Below are positions 35,060 through 43,025 of a stretch of DNA of 64,000 nucleotides, in pieces; positions within the stretch are counted from its first letter, which is position 1, and every line of letters begins with the position of its first letter. Both the position numbers and the translations under genes were made by a program. The notes beneath the pieces are model-generated. The model did not search any database. It was given only the letters and a program-made list of their open reading frames with translations, and was not told the DNA's origin. The stretch is taken from NCBI RefSeq assembly GCF_900141875.1, contig NZ_FQZE01000004.1, positions 167,075-231,074 on the forward strand, written 5' to 3'. This stretch comes from Tangfeifania diversioriginum (lineage in GTDB: Bacteria; Bacteroidota; Bacteroidia; Bacteroidales; Prolixibacteraceae).

Positions 35060-35817
35060 AACAACGTTGCAGTTGATTTCAATCCCTTTTGAAGTTTGAA
35101 TCCGGTCCAGTCAATTTCACCTAAAAATGGCTCAAAACAATTTTGTGTCCCAAATAAAAAGTCGCTTTCCCTCCCGGGCAAATCATAGCACATCATGGGA
35201 TGCATGGTGAAAATACTCTTTTGCAGTTTCAAGTTTTTAGTGGCTTCGCGGGCATGGTTTCCCCATAAAAACCAGGTTGCCTTCTCTGCATTATTTTGAA
35301 TAAATTCAAGTAAAGCAAGAGTAAAATCTTCCCAGTTTTTCCGGTGCGAACCGGGTTTTCCGGGACTGCAGGTGAAAGACGTGTTCAACAATAATACTCC
35401 TTCTTTCTCCCAATGGGCAAACAGCCTATCGGGAGGCAAAACCGGAAATTCGTTATCGAATTTTTCCTTTAGCTCACTGAATTTTAACACCTTTCCTGTG
35501 TAGGCTTTGTAAATGGCGCGCAAAATATTTTTCAGTGAAATGTTTTTGAAAGGCTGATTCCACGATTTCAGATTCCCCACTTCGAAAGCCCTTCCGGTAG
35601 CCGCACCGGACTGCGGATAAGGATCCTGCCCGAGGATAACTACTTTGGCAGAAGCGAGTGGAAACGTTAAAAATCGCAACACATTTTTTGACGTGGGATT
35701 GATCTCACCACCCAAAACGTTTTTTTCAATTTGTAAAATCTGATTTCGGGTTTCCGGAGTAAGAAATGGCTCCCAGTTTTTGTGAACTGATAGTTGGTTT
35801 AAAAATTCAGATTGCAT
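35056..35817 (-). CDS. ung: Uracil-DNA glycosylase, family-1-like
   Basis: Excises uracil from DNA. The water-activating loop reads LGQDPYPQSGAATGRAFEV: the catalytic Asp is kept, but the GQDPYH His is Pro. GVLLLNTSFTCSPGKPGSH matches the LLLN motif, and the second motif reads TMHPMMCYD where classical Ung has HPSPLS; the His is kept. 253 residues. This variant form is seen in other Bacteroidota uracil-DNA glycosylases, so the activity probably remains, but it is not the canonical enzyme. Tail-to-tail overlap of 4 bases with the kinase-like gene. Confidence 0.82.
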   Translation of the reverse strand: MQSEFLNQLSVHKNWEPFLTPETRNQILQIEKNVLGGEINPTSKNVLRFLTFPLASAKVVILGQDPYPQSGAATGRAFEVGNLKSWNQPFKNISLKNILRAIYKAYTGKVLKFSELKEKFDNEFPVLPPDRLFAHWEKEGVLLLNTSFTCSPGKPGSHRKNWEDFTLALLEFIQNNAEKATWFLWGNHAREATKNLKLQKSIFTMHPMMCYDLPGRESDFLFGTQNCFEPFLGEIDWTGFKLQKGLKSTATLF

Positions 35818-35827
35818 TGGTGATACT

Positions 35828-35893
35828 AAAAAAAGAATGCCTGAAAAGAACTTCTTGTTACTTTAGAATAGCAAAATCGTTTTTCAGGCATTC
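35828..35893 (-). terminator. Terminator of MFS / DUF1080-PHP operon
   Basis: GAATGCCTGAAAA (35835-35847) and TTTTCAGGCATTC (35881-35893) form a perfect 13-bp stem with a 33-base loop; on the minus strand seven T residues follow. It lies right after the DUF1080-PHP stop codon. Confidence 0.8.
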
Positions 35894-35910
35894 CCGGTTA
35901 TTCAAAAAGA

Positions 35911-37380
35911 TTATCCTGTTATTTCGTCGGGTAGCCCTTTTACATTTACAGGTTTTTTAGCCTCAGGTTTTATTTCGAACATATCGTTGGGAGTGAGTTC
36001 GCACTCTTCAATCATATCAATGCAATAGTCCAGCCGGCCCAAATCGCTGCCGGTATTGTTTGTGCCGAACGAAAATTTCACCCCGGCCTCTTTCGCCATT
36101 TTTATCATTTCAGGTTTTGGAAGTTTATACCGGGCATTTATTTCCAGCGCGATATTGTTTTCTGCCAACACATCGATTACGCGCTGCATGCGTTCTTTGG
36201 TCCAGAGTTCGTCGTAATTATCTTCAATAACGGCCGGCAAAACGGTGGGGTTCACATAAATATCGACGGGTTCCTGCGAAAATATGGCTTCAATTTTTCC
36301 CACAAGCTGTTCCATAAATTGCTGCTCATCGTCCACCCAAACTTCTTCGGGAATCCAAATCCTGTTACGGCGGCCTTTGGTGTCAGTAAAAGTCATGGCA
36401 TCGGTAAACACATAGTCGAATTTAGCCACTGCTTCCGGCGAAAAAAGTGTAACCCATTCCCTGCCCTCGGCCTGCATTCCTTTAAAAGTTGGGCTGCCGG
36501 CCACATCTTCCATATATTGATTCAGCGATTCATCATTGGTTACCGGAAAATGCAGGCCGCAATTGGGCGCAATGCCGTAATTAATTCCGAGCCGTTGCGA
36601 GTTTTCAACCACACCTTCAAGCGTTAATCCGCCTTTTAGGTGAACGTGGTAATCGATGAGCGGAAAGCCGGCATACATGAGTTGCGTAACAAGTGTGTCC
36701 CACTCTTTGTCAACTTCAGGTTCTTTTCTTTCTCCTTCGGGCAAAGCTTTCACCCTGATGTTTTTGTAGAATGTTGTACTTCCGGCATCGTGTGCCTGCA
36801 GGGCAAAAGTACCCTGGCTGAGTTTCACGTTTTCCTGCCCATCCGGTCTCCACGGGTTTTCAGGCTCAATGTATTCGTTCACTTTCACATCGTTGACAAA
36901 AACCTCGATGTGATTTTCAACCACTTTGACGCGCATGGTAAACCATTGGTTGTCTTCAACCAGCGGATAGTAAACATTGCGGACATTGTAAACACTTCCG
37001 GTTTTTCGGCGCTCGGGATGTTCTTCCGACCCGCGATACGAATTGTTTACCTGAATTTCGTAACCTTTTGATGGCCATCCTTCTTCCTGGTATTCAGTAT
37101 GAATAAAAATTCCTGAGTTGGAATGCTCCAGGGTTTTCACTTCGGCTTCAAATTCAAAATTCTTCAATTCGCCGTCGTAAAATAGGTGAGCTCGCGGACC
37201 GGCGCATTTTATTGCACCGTTTTCTACGGTAATACTTTCCGGATTTTCGGCTGATTTTTTCCAGCCTTTCAGGGTTTCTCCATCGAAAACTGAAACCCAT
37301 TCGCCGGTTTTAATTGACGGGTTGCAAGCTGTAAAAATCAGTGCAACAGCTAAAATCTGTACAATAGTTATTCGTTTCAT
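35911..37380 (-). CDS. Lipoprotein fusing DUF1080 (3-keto-disaccharide hydrolase) and PHP-like domain
   Basis: 489 residues. A lipoprotein signal ends in LIFTAC (Cys19). Residues ~28-212 are DUF1080, a jelly roll seen in 3-ketoglucoside hydrolases (WVSVFDGETLKGW, SNSGIFIHTEY, GYEIQVNNSY). Residues ~225-489 are a PHP-type metal-dependent domain: LIDYHVHLKGG (D243, H245, H247), EINARYKLP and FSFGTNNTGSDLGRLDYC. PHP proteins act as phosphoesterases or other hydrolases. The pair in one exported chain suggests sequential or joint hydrolysis of an unusual sugar derivative; the substrate is unknown. It follows the MFS gene by 31 bases and ends at a strong terminator. Confidence 0.85.
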   Translation of the reverse strand: MKRITIVQILAVALIFTACNPSIKTGEWVSVFDGETLKGWKKSAENPESITVENGAIKCAGPRAHLFYDGELKNFEFEAEVKTLEHSNSGIFIHTEYQEEGWPSKGYEIQVNNSYRGSEEHPERRKTGSVYNVRNVYYPLVEDNQWFTMRVKVVENHIEVFVNDVKVNEYIEPENPWRPDGQENVKLSQGTFALQAHDAGSTTFYKNIRVKALPEGERKEPEVDKEWDTLVTQLMYAGFPLIDYHVHLKGGLTLEGVVENSQRLGINYGIAPNCGLHFPVTNDESLNQYMEDVAGSPTFKGMQAEGREWVTLFSPEAVAKFDYVFTDAMTFTDTKGRRNRIWIPEEVWVDDEQQFMEQLVGKIEAIFSQEPVDIYVNPTVLPAVIEDNYDELWTKERMQRVIDVLAENNIALEINARYKLPKPEMIKMAKEAGVKFSFGTNNTGSDLGRLDYCIDMIEECELTPNDMFEIKPEAKKPVNVKGLPDEITG

Positions 37381-37411
37381 CTTGATATATTAGGTTTTTA
37401 AAAAATCAAAA

Positions 37412-38758
37412 CTAATCAAATGATTTCTCATTTTGCAATTTATCCTGCGGATTATTTCCTTTCCAGGCCAGAAGTAACAAGATTACAATTATAAATGCAA
37501 AACCGAAAAATGCATAACTGTAACTTCCCAGTCGGGTGTAGGAGAAACTGAATAGCACAGGCCCGAGGGCACTTGCAAAAACAATGAGTGACATTACAAA
37601 CCCAGTAATTCCGCCGAGGTGTTTTCGACCGTAAAACCGGGGCCAGGTAACCGTCATCAGCACGTTAAACAACCCGCTGGTCATTCCGTGACCAAGAATA
37701 AATCCGTAGTAAAATATTCCATCGTTCAGGTTTCCCAGCGAAAACAAGGCAATTAATTCGCCTGAAAGCACAAAATACAACAGGTATTTTAAGCGGATAC
37801 TGTCGCTAATCCATCCACCCACCAAGGAAATCCCAACTGACAGGAATGAAACAGGAATGAAAACAGCAAGCGCTTTTTCGCGGTCCATGTCAACCGCTTC
37901 AAAAATAGAAACCAGGTGGAACGTGAACCCAGTAATGTAAAGAGAATACAGTGCCAGCGGAATTGCATAAAGCCAGAAAGTAAACGTTTTACGTGCTTCG
38001 GAAAGGTTAAACTGCCTAAAAGCTTTGATTGTTACATCATTTTTGTGCGCATCGTGTTTTTCACCGTCGGGTAACATCCCAAGGTCTTCGGGGTTATCGC
38101 GGAAGAAGAAAAAAGCGAAAAGTGTAAAAACAATTCCAACTCCACCCGCCATAAGCAGCCAGGCCATTCTCCACGAAGTACCCTGAATGAGCCAGTCGAA
38201 TGTAAGCGGGGTAATGGAAAAACCAAGCGCCACAAATACCGATAAAATGCCATTTACCATACCGCGCCGGGCTGCAAACCATTGCATGAGCATATTTCGT
38301 GAAACCATGGTCAAGACGCCTTGTCCCGAAAATCTGAGCATGAAAAACAGAAACAACATTACGGCAATGGCAGTGCCGGAAAAAATGGTTGAATCAGTGT
38401 CCGTTACAAACAAACCGATCAATCTGTCCGACTGGCTAAGCATAGCAAGGACAAAAGCAAGCAAAAGCGAAGCGGCCATGGCTGTCCAGCGTGCCCCGTA
38501 TTTATCGTACATTCTTCCGGCCCACGTCAAAACAAACGAGGAAGTTATGGTACCGATCATATAAGCTGTACTCAACTGATTTCGGTTGATGCCTATTGCG
38601 TCAATCAGGTAGTCGGTAAAAGTGGAAACCCCGACGGTTTGACCGGGTGCACTTACTAAAACCCCAAACACAGCGGCAAAAAGTATAACCCATCCGTAAA
38701 AAAACGGGATTTTACGGGGATCGAACGGAATGGTATTCCAATGCTTTTTAATTCTCAT
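37412..38758 (-). CDS. Major facilitator superfamily transporter
   Basis: A 448-residue permease with 12 predicted membrane helices. The N-terminus FFYGWVILFAAVFGVLVSAPG resembles the monocarboxylate/oxalate-formate branch. The MFS loop signature appears as GRMYDKYGARW after helix 2. It is the first gene of a two-gene operon with the DUF1080-PHP lipoprotein, so it probably imports the product of that enzyme. -7 and -33 elements are visible upstream. Confidence 0.87.
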   Translation of the reverse strand: MRIKKHWNTIPFDPRKIPFFYGWVILFAAVFGVLVSAPGQTVGVSTFTDYLIDAIGINRNQLSTAYMIGTITSSFVLTWAGRMYDKYGARWTAMAASLLLAFVLAMLSQSDRLIGLFVTDTDSTIFSGTAIAVMLFLFFMLRFSGQGVLTMVSRNMLMQWFAARRGMVNGILSVFVALGFSITPLTFDWLIQGTSWRMAWLLMAGGVGIVFTLFAFFFFRDNPEDLGMLPDGEKHDAHKNDVTIKAFRQFNLSEARKTFTFWLYAIPLALYSLYITGFTFHLVSIFEAVDMDREKALAVFIPVSFLSVGISLVGGWISDSIRLKYLLYFVLSGELIALFSLGNLNDGIFYYGFILGHGMTSGLFNVLMTVTWPRFYGRKHLGGITGFVMSLIVFASALGPVLFSFSYTRLGSYSYAFFGFAFIIVILLLLAWKGNNPQDKLQNEKSFD

Positions 38759-38773
38759 TCAGAAAAATTTTTA

Positions 38774-38806
38774 CAAAAATACCGTATCAGCAAAACAAGT
38801 AGCAAA
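38774..38806 (-). promoter_or_regulatory. Promoter of MFS / DUF1080-PHP operon
   Basis: Minus-strand -7 TATTTTTG at 38774-38781 and -33 TTTG at 38803-38806 with 21 bases between, both matching the Bacteroidota consensus. The -7 is 16 bases before the ATG at 38758. Confidence 0.45.
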
Positions 38807-38874
38807 TAAACGATGCCAACAAACCGAATGCACAGAAGTTTAACCTTCACTAAAGATTGGAAAGCCCAAAAAGA

Positions 38875-38911
38875 AATTCAGCCGGAAGTTTAATGAACTT
38901 CCGGCTGAATT
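38875..38911 (-). terminator. Terminator of M49-like peptidase gene
   Basis: A perfect 16-bp stem: AATTCAGCCGGAAGTT (38875-38890), loop TAATG, and its complement to 38911. The minus-strand tail is T-rich but interrupted. 26 bases after the stop codon. Confidence 0.7.
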
Positions 38912-38936
38912 ATTGCTAAGATTTATTTTGATAAGA

Positions 38937-40580
38937 TTATAATCCGAGGACTTCGGCTCCTTGTTCAAAAACAATGTCGCGTGGAATGCCGGCTTCATTA
39001 ATCCGGTCGAGGTCGCTTTGCAGTGCTTCGCGAATGAATCCTTTCTCTTCAATCATTTGCTTCGCCTTTTCATAATCGCCATCGCCCTGAATTGTCAAAA
39101 CCGTTTCTGACAGGTCGAGCATGGCCTGTTTCATTTTTTCAAAATTCACGCGGTAAGTGCCTGTGGTTTCATTGCGCTCAAAAGCCCCTTTTTCCTGAAA
39201 ATAATAGAACCGCATCATGTTGGCTTTTCCGTGGGCACTGGCTGCCCCAAAACGCACCGAGCGGAAAATGCCTGCCATAAATGTTACAAAATTGTCCATC
39301 ATCTCTTTTTCGCCCAGCTCGCCCATTTCGTTGAGCCGGTAAACACACCAAAGCCCGAGTATGTCAGCCTTGCTCTCTTCAATAGAAGTGTAGGTGTCTT
39401 TCAGTGCTTCGCGCACTGTGCTGCTTTTATCCACAGTACTTCCAAGTCCGAGTCCGTGCGCCACTTCATGAAACATGGTATTTTCAAAGAAAGCATCGAA
39501 TTTAACATGCCGGCGCTGGTCTTCGGCAATCAGCAATTCAGAAATGGGAACCAGGATTTTATCGAATTTGGCCTGCATAGAGTTTTTGAGCTGCAGTTTC
39601 CGGCTGCCTTTGTTTTCGCGCACGCGCTCGTCGTTGGGCAGGTTAATGGCGATGGTTTTACTGCCCGCGTTGCAATCGCCACCGTAATAAATGGCATCAT
39701 ATACATTCATGTCGGAATCCATACCCGGTGTTTCAGCTTTGTATTTTTGTTCCACAGGAAGATCTTTCTGAAGCCCCGGAAGCAACGCTGCAAACTTCAC
39801 CAGTTTCTCGCTCCACTCTTTGTCTTTTATTAGAATGAAAGATTCGTGCGCTGTTTTGTAGCCGTAAAGCTGATCTTCGTAATTTTCAATGGGGCCTACA
39901 ATAAATTCAATGGTATTGTTTTTCATTTCCATCCAGGCCACATCGCTCTCGTAATATTCGTCGGTAAGCAGTGCTTCTGCCCTTTTTTCGAGGTAGTTTT
40001 TTAATCCGGGATCTTCTGCCAGTTCAGCAGCCTGATTAATTAAATCAACAGCCTTTTTTATTTGTTCTTCAAATGCGACGTGGTAAGGAACCGATTTCAA
40101 ACTTCCGTCTTCGCTTCGGCGAATAAGGGTATATTGACTTGTTTTCGAATCATCATTCCAGGCTTCAAACTCTTCTTTGGTCATGTTGGCCGGATAGAAG
40201 TTGGCACCAGCTGGCTTTGGGCCATAACCTTCCATAAAGGGTTCGTTGTTATTAAGCCTTTCCCAGGGCCCGTAATTAATTTCAAGGAATTTTTTGGTGT
40301 GCCGGTCCATCCCTTCCTGAAAGAGTTCGTCTTTGTCGCCAAATGCTTCCATCCAGTAAATTTCATCCATTATTTTGGCTGTTTCCAGCAATAACGGCAG
40401 CATTTGTTTTTCTTTCTCAGTGAGTACACTCAAATCGGTTGTGAGTTTAAACGGTGCAAATTCTTCCACTTTTTGTTGTATTTCGGATTTAACTTCTGTT
40501 TGTGTCTCTTTTTTTGAATCAGTATTACTACATGCCCATGTGAACAGCACTGTCAAAAAAAGAATTGGTGTCTTCTTCAT
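38937..40580 (-). CDS. M49-like (dipeptidyl peptidase III-like) zinc peptidase, lipoprotein
   Basis: 547 residues with a lipoprotein signal ending in FTWACS. A central zinc motif NTMFHEVAHGLGLG (HExxH form) is followed about 25 residues later by SIEESKADILGLW, the EExxAD type motif that supplies the third ligand in the M49 family. Classical DPP III has HELLGH (HExxxH); here the spacing is that of plain HExxH, like the DPP III-related domain in some Nudix and 'dihydrofolate reductase'-labelled proteins. Likely exported peptidase; substrate unknown. A TAATTTTG -7 lies at 40606-40613. Confidence 0.78.
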   Translation of the reverse strand: MKKTPILFLTVLFTWACSNTDSKKETQTEVKSEIQQKVEEFAPFKLTTDLSVLTEKEKQMLPLLLETAKIMDEIYWMEAFGDKDELFQEGMDRHTKKFLEINYGPWERLNNNEPFMEGYGPKPAGANFYPANMTKEEFEAWNDDSKTSQYTLIRRSEDGSLKSVPYHVAFEEQIKKAVDLINQAAELAEDPGLKNYLEKRAEALLTDEYYESDVAWMEMKNNTIEFIVGPIENYEDQLYGYKTAHESFILIKDKEWSEKLVKFAALLPGLQKDLPVEQKYKAETPGMDSDMNVYDAIYYGGDCNAGSKTIAINLPNDERVRENKGSRKLQLKNSMQAKFDKILVPISELLIAEDQRRHVKFDAFFENTMFHEVAHGLGLGSTVDKSSTVREALKDTYTSIEESKADILGLWCVYRLNEMGELGEKEMMDNFVTFMAGIFRSVRFGAASAHGKANMMRFYYFQEKGAFERNETTGTYRVNFEKMKQAMLDLSETVLTIQGDGDYEKAKQMIEEKGFIREALQSDLDRINEAGIPRDIVFEQGAEVLGL

Positions 40581-40605
40581 TTTTTATTTCATTTAATTTA
40601 GCAAC

Positions 40606-40613
40606 CAAAATTA
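40606..40613 (-). promoter_or_regulatory. -7 promoter element of M49-like gene
   Basis: Minus-strand TAATTTTG, exact TAnnTTTG, 26 bases before the ATG at 40580. Confidence 0.35.
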
Positions 40614-40658
40614 CAAAAAGGAAAACAAAATGTATCATAATACAACATTAAGCTGTTT

Positions 40659-40976
40659 TTATGTTTCCATGTACAAATCGGTGTTGTAATATTTCTTTTT
40701 CAATTCAGGCTGGTCTTCCGAATAAGGTCCGTAAATGTCGCACAATTTGTACAGGTAGTAAAGAGCTAGATTATGAGGGAGATGTAATGATTTAATCCGG
40801 TATTTGGCATCCTCTTCCACAAGAAAAAGAAAATCACGTTCACTGGCGAAATCGTCGATTCCGTCGCTGGTAATCATTTGCAATAAACATGCTCTCTCCT
40901 GCTCCAGAATTTTTTCAGCTTCAGTTATTTTTTCTGAAATGGTTTGTCTTGTTTTATTTGCTCCTTTACGAGTCAT
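40659..40976 (-). CDS. Hypothetical 105-residue helical protein
   Basis: I do not recognise it. The N-terminal part is charged and helical (ITEAEKILEQERACLLQMI); the middle has DDFASERDFLFLVEEDAKYRIKSL; the C-terminus is Tyr-rich (LALYYLYKLCDIYGPYSED). No signal peptide, no metal-binding motif. The steady helical pattern and codon use suggest a real gene. It lies between two minus-strand exported proteins with gaps of 78 and 151 bases, so it may be transcribed alone. Confidence 0.55.
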   Translation of the reverse strand: MTRKGANKTRQTISEKITEAEKILEQERACLLQMITSDGIDDFASERDFLFLVEEDAKYRIKSLHLPHNLALYYLYKLCDIYGPYSEDQPELKKKYYNTDLYMET

Positions 40977-41127
40977 TAATTTTTGTTTAACTGTGTCGAA
41001 TATTCAACCTTACTTAAAGTTACTGAATTTTGGCCTTCAAGTAATTATTTTGCGCGTCGTTGCGTGGACGATTTTACCAGCACCTCAAAATAATATCTAG
41101 CCGTATTATGTCAATTGCAAAAGGCTA

Positions 41128-42291
41128 TTATTGAATCACAATTTTTTCGGTGCTGATTTTATCTCTGCTATCAATTTTCACAAAATAGATTCCCTTTTTA
41201 TAATCAGAAATGTCTATTTCGTTGCTTGTTTTCAGCTTAAAGTCAGTTGTTGAAAAAACTTTGGTTCCCGTCACATTGTAAATATAAATTGCATCTATAC
41301 TGCCATTATTTGTTGTAACAGTAAATTTTCCGTTGGATGGATTTGGAAAAACAGTCACTGCCTGAGCATTTTTTTCAATGTCAGCAATACCTGATAAAGG
41401 GGGCTCCCATCCTGCAAGAGTTGCCCATAACCACCATGCAGCGTATGCTTTCAGGTTTCCGTTGAGGGGCTGACTATGAGCAGGAGAGCAATTAAACCAA
41501 TCAACTCCCTGCGTATGGCTGTTCTGCCAGGCTGTTGCCCAGTTCGCATCGCGAGAACCATTGCCGTCCGAATCATAATCGCAATTGTCGTTGGCCAGCA
41601 ATGGCATATAATGAACTACCCCATCCGGATCGTAACTTTCAATGTCGGCAAAATCGTAAAGAATTTTATTGTTTGATGTACAGTAGTTTCGGATCTGCTG
41701 ATTGCGAACATTTACATTTCCCGTTGCACCTGTTCCGTTAAGATGTCCTGTCATATAAACGAATTTAACACCAAAGTAATCCTGTTCCAGTCCGTTCATA
41801 AGGGTCAGGTAGTTGTCGATATCTGCCTCACTACCATCTACTTGTCCACACCACGACCATATAATCACATTTATGGAAGGTAGCAGGCTTCCTTTCCCCT
41901 GGGTATTTGGTGTACCCAGATAATTCCGTGTTGCCTGTTCCCATGCTGTCCTGTTCGGGTTGCCGAGGTCGCTTGCTCCTGAAAATGGAGTGTCGCGCAA
42001 ATCCAGCGCTCCGTCTGTTCCTCCGTTATTAAATGCAAAAATATTAGATGGCAGATTCAGTCCCAGTCCGTGGTTATTTGCAAAACCGATTAGTTTGTTC
42101 ATGCCGTTAATCAACTGGCTGCCGTGCGAAGTATGTCCATAAGCAATGTGGAGTTTTGCCTTTGCAGAGTCTATTGCCGATTGGGGAATTTTGGTTAAAT
42201 CAGTGCACGTATGATTAATAACAGTACCTTGCGAAATTGCCTGAAATGTGAAAAATCCTGAAAGCAAAATTAAAGTAATTATTATTTTCAT
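41128..42291 (-). CDS. Secreted protein with T9SS type A sorting domain, uncharacterised N-domain
   Basis: 387 residues. A signal peptide ends at FQAISQ (~20). Residues ~30-300 form a Trp/Asn/Gly-rich domain with IAYGHTSHGSQLINGM near the start, VIIWSWCGQVDG, VYMTGHLNGTG, ILYDFADIESYDPDG and AYAAWWLWATLAGW near its end. It has the look of an SGNH-like hydrolase (Ser in HTSHGSQ, later Asp/His), but I cannot prove it. Residues ~312-387 are a type IX secretion sorting domain: VFPNPSNGKFTV, IYNVTGTKVF, GIYFVKI, ending EKIVIQ. So it is exported across the outer membrane by the T9SS. It stands alone. Confidence 0.8.
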   Translation of the reverse strand: MKIIITLILLSGFFTFQAISQGTVINHTCTDLTKIPQSAIDSAKAKLHIAYGHTSHGSQLINGMNKLIGFANNHGLGLNLPSNIFAFNNGGTDGALDLRDTPFSGASDLGNPNRTAWEQATRNYLGTPNTQGKGSLLPSINVIIWSWCGQVDGSEADIDNYLTLMNGLEQDYFGVKFVYMTGHLNGTGATGNVNVRNQQIRNYCTSNNKILYDFADIESYDPDGVVHYMPLLANDNCDYDSDGNGSRDANWATAWQNSHTQGVDWFNCSPAHSQPLNGNLKAYAAWWLWATLAGWEPPLSGIADIEKNAQAVTVFPNPSNGKFTVTTNNGSIDAIYIYNVTGTKVFSTTDFKLKTSNEIDISDYKKGIYFVKIDSRDKISTEKIVIQ

Positions 42292-42734
42292 GATTTTAAA
42301 ATTTAAGTATTTATACTTTTATACCTTCTCGGTGCCACCCCGTTTTTTTTACGAATTCTGATTTCCACTTTTAATTTTATGTCTATTAAGAACTGTCAGG
42401 ATAATCCTTCGTCGGCTCCCTCGTTGGTCTGTTGTGTTTCATTCAAAACTAGCGCATAATAGAATTTTATCCATCTTTTATGCAAATTACAACAATGAAA
42501 TAAAATTCCATAATAATTTACTGAAAATCAAATAAGAAACTTTTTGTCACTCCTCTCCCAAAAAGTGATATTTATCTTTCAACCTCATGTGTTCTCCAAC
42601 GTTCTACACTGTATTTAAAATTGCCGGAACCGGAGGTGTGAAAATCGAAGTGAAAATTAAATTGTTGTACTGAAATATTGTACTGCTCTTAAACTAAAAA
42701 ACCGCTGCAGCTTTTAATCTGCAACGGTTTTTTG
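42292..42734. other. Intergenic region between T9SS cargo gene and tRNA
   Basis: 443 bases with no gene. Apart from the terminator at 42696-42732 I see nothing distinctive in it. Confidence 0.5.
42696..42732. terminator. Terminator of tRNA-Arg
   Basis: AAAACCGCTGCAG (to 42710) pairs with CTGCAACGGTTTT (42719-42731) with one mismatch, around an 8-base loop. It lies directly after the 3' end of the minus-strand tRNA. Confidence 0.7.
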
Positions 42735-42808
<74 letters not shown>

Positions 42809-42839
42809 ATCCTGTTTTTAGCGGGGACAAAGATAGGAT

Positions 42840-43000
42840 TCAAACTCCAAAAAGCAAATACCAAATCACAAAAAAAGCACCAATTAACAATTATCAAATC
42901 ACAAATAAATATCAATGACCAAAAATTTCAATTTGAAATGTTTTGGTCATTGTAATTCTTGTAAATTGGAATTTATGCCGAAGGCATCCCTCGGGATTTG
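42840..43000. repeat. Palindromic intergenic element next to tRNA-Arg
   Basis: CAAATCACAAA occurs twice (42862-42872 and 42895-42905). Then CAATGACCAAAA plus ATTTCAA (42913-42931) pairs with TTGAAAT plus TTTTGGTCATTG (to 42952), nearly 19 bp with one bulge. The sequence further out stays loosely complementary (ACAAATAAATAT versus GTAATTCTTGT). It ends with two small hairpins, ATGCCGAAGGCAT (42974-42986) and ATCCCTCGGGAT (42986-42997). The look is of a dispersed non-coding repeat; copies elsewhere cannot be checked here. Confidence 0.55.
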
Positions 43001-43025
43001 TCGTTTGAAGATTGGATTTTGATTA

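Noticed and set aside
39231..39833. 200-codon plus-strand frame inside the M49-like gene
   Set aside because: Antisense shadow; no start context or domain.
42862..42905. CRISPR-like repeat pair near tRNA-Arg
   Set aside because: Only two 11-bp copies, AT-rich, no third unit, no cas gene in the window.
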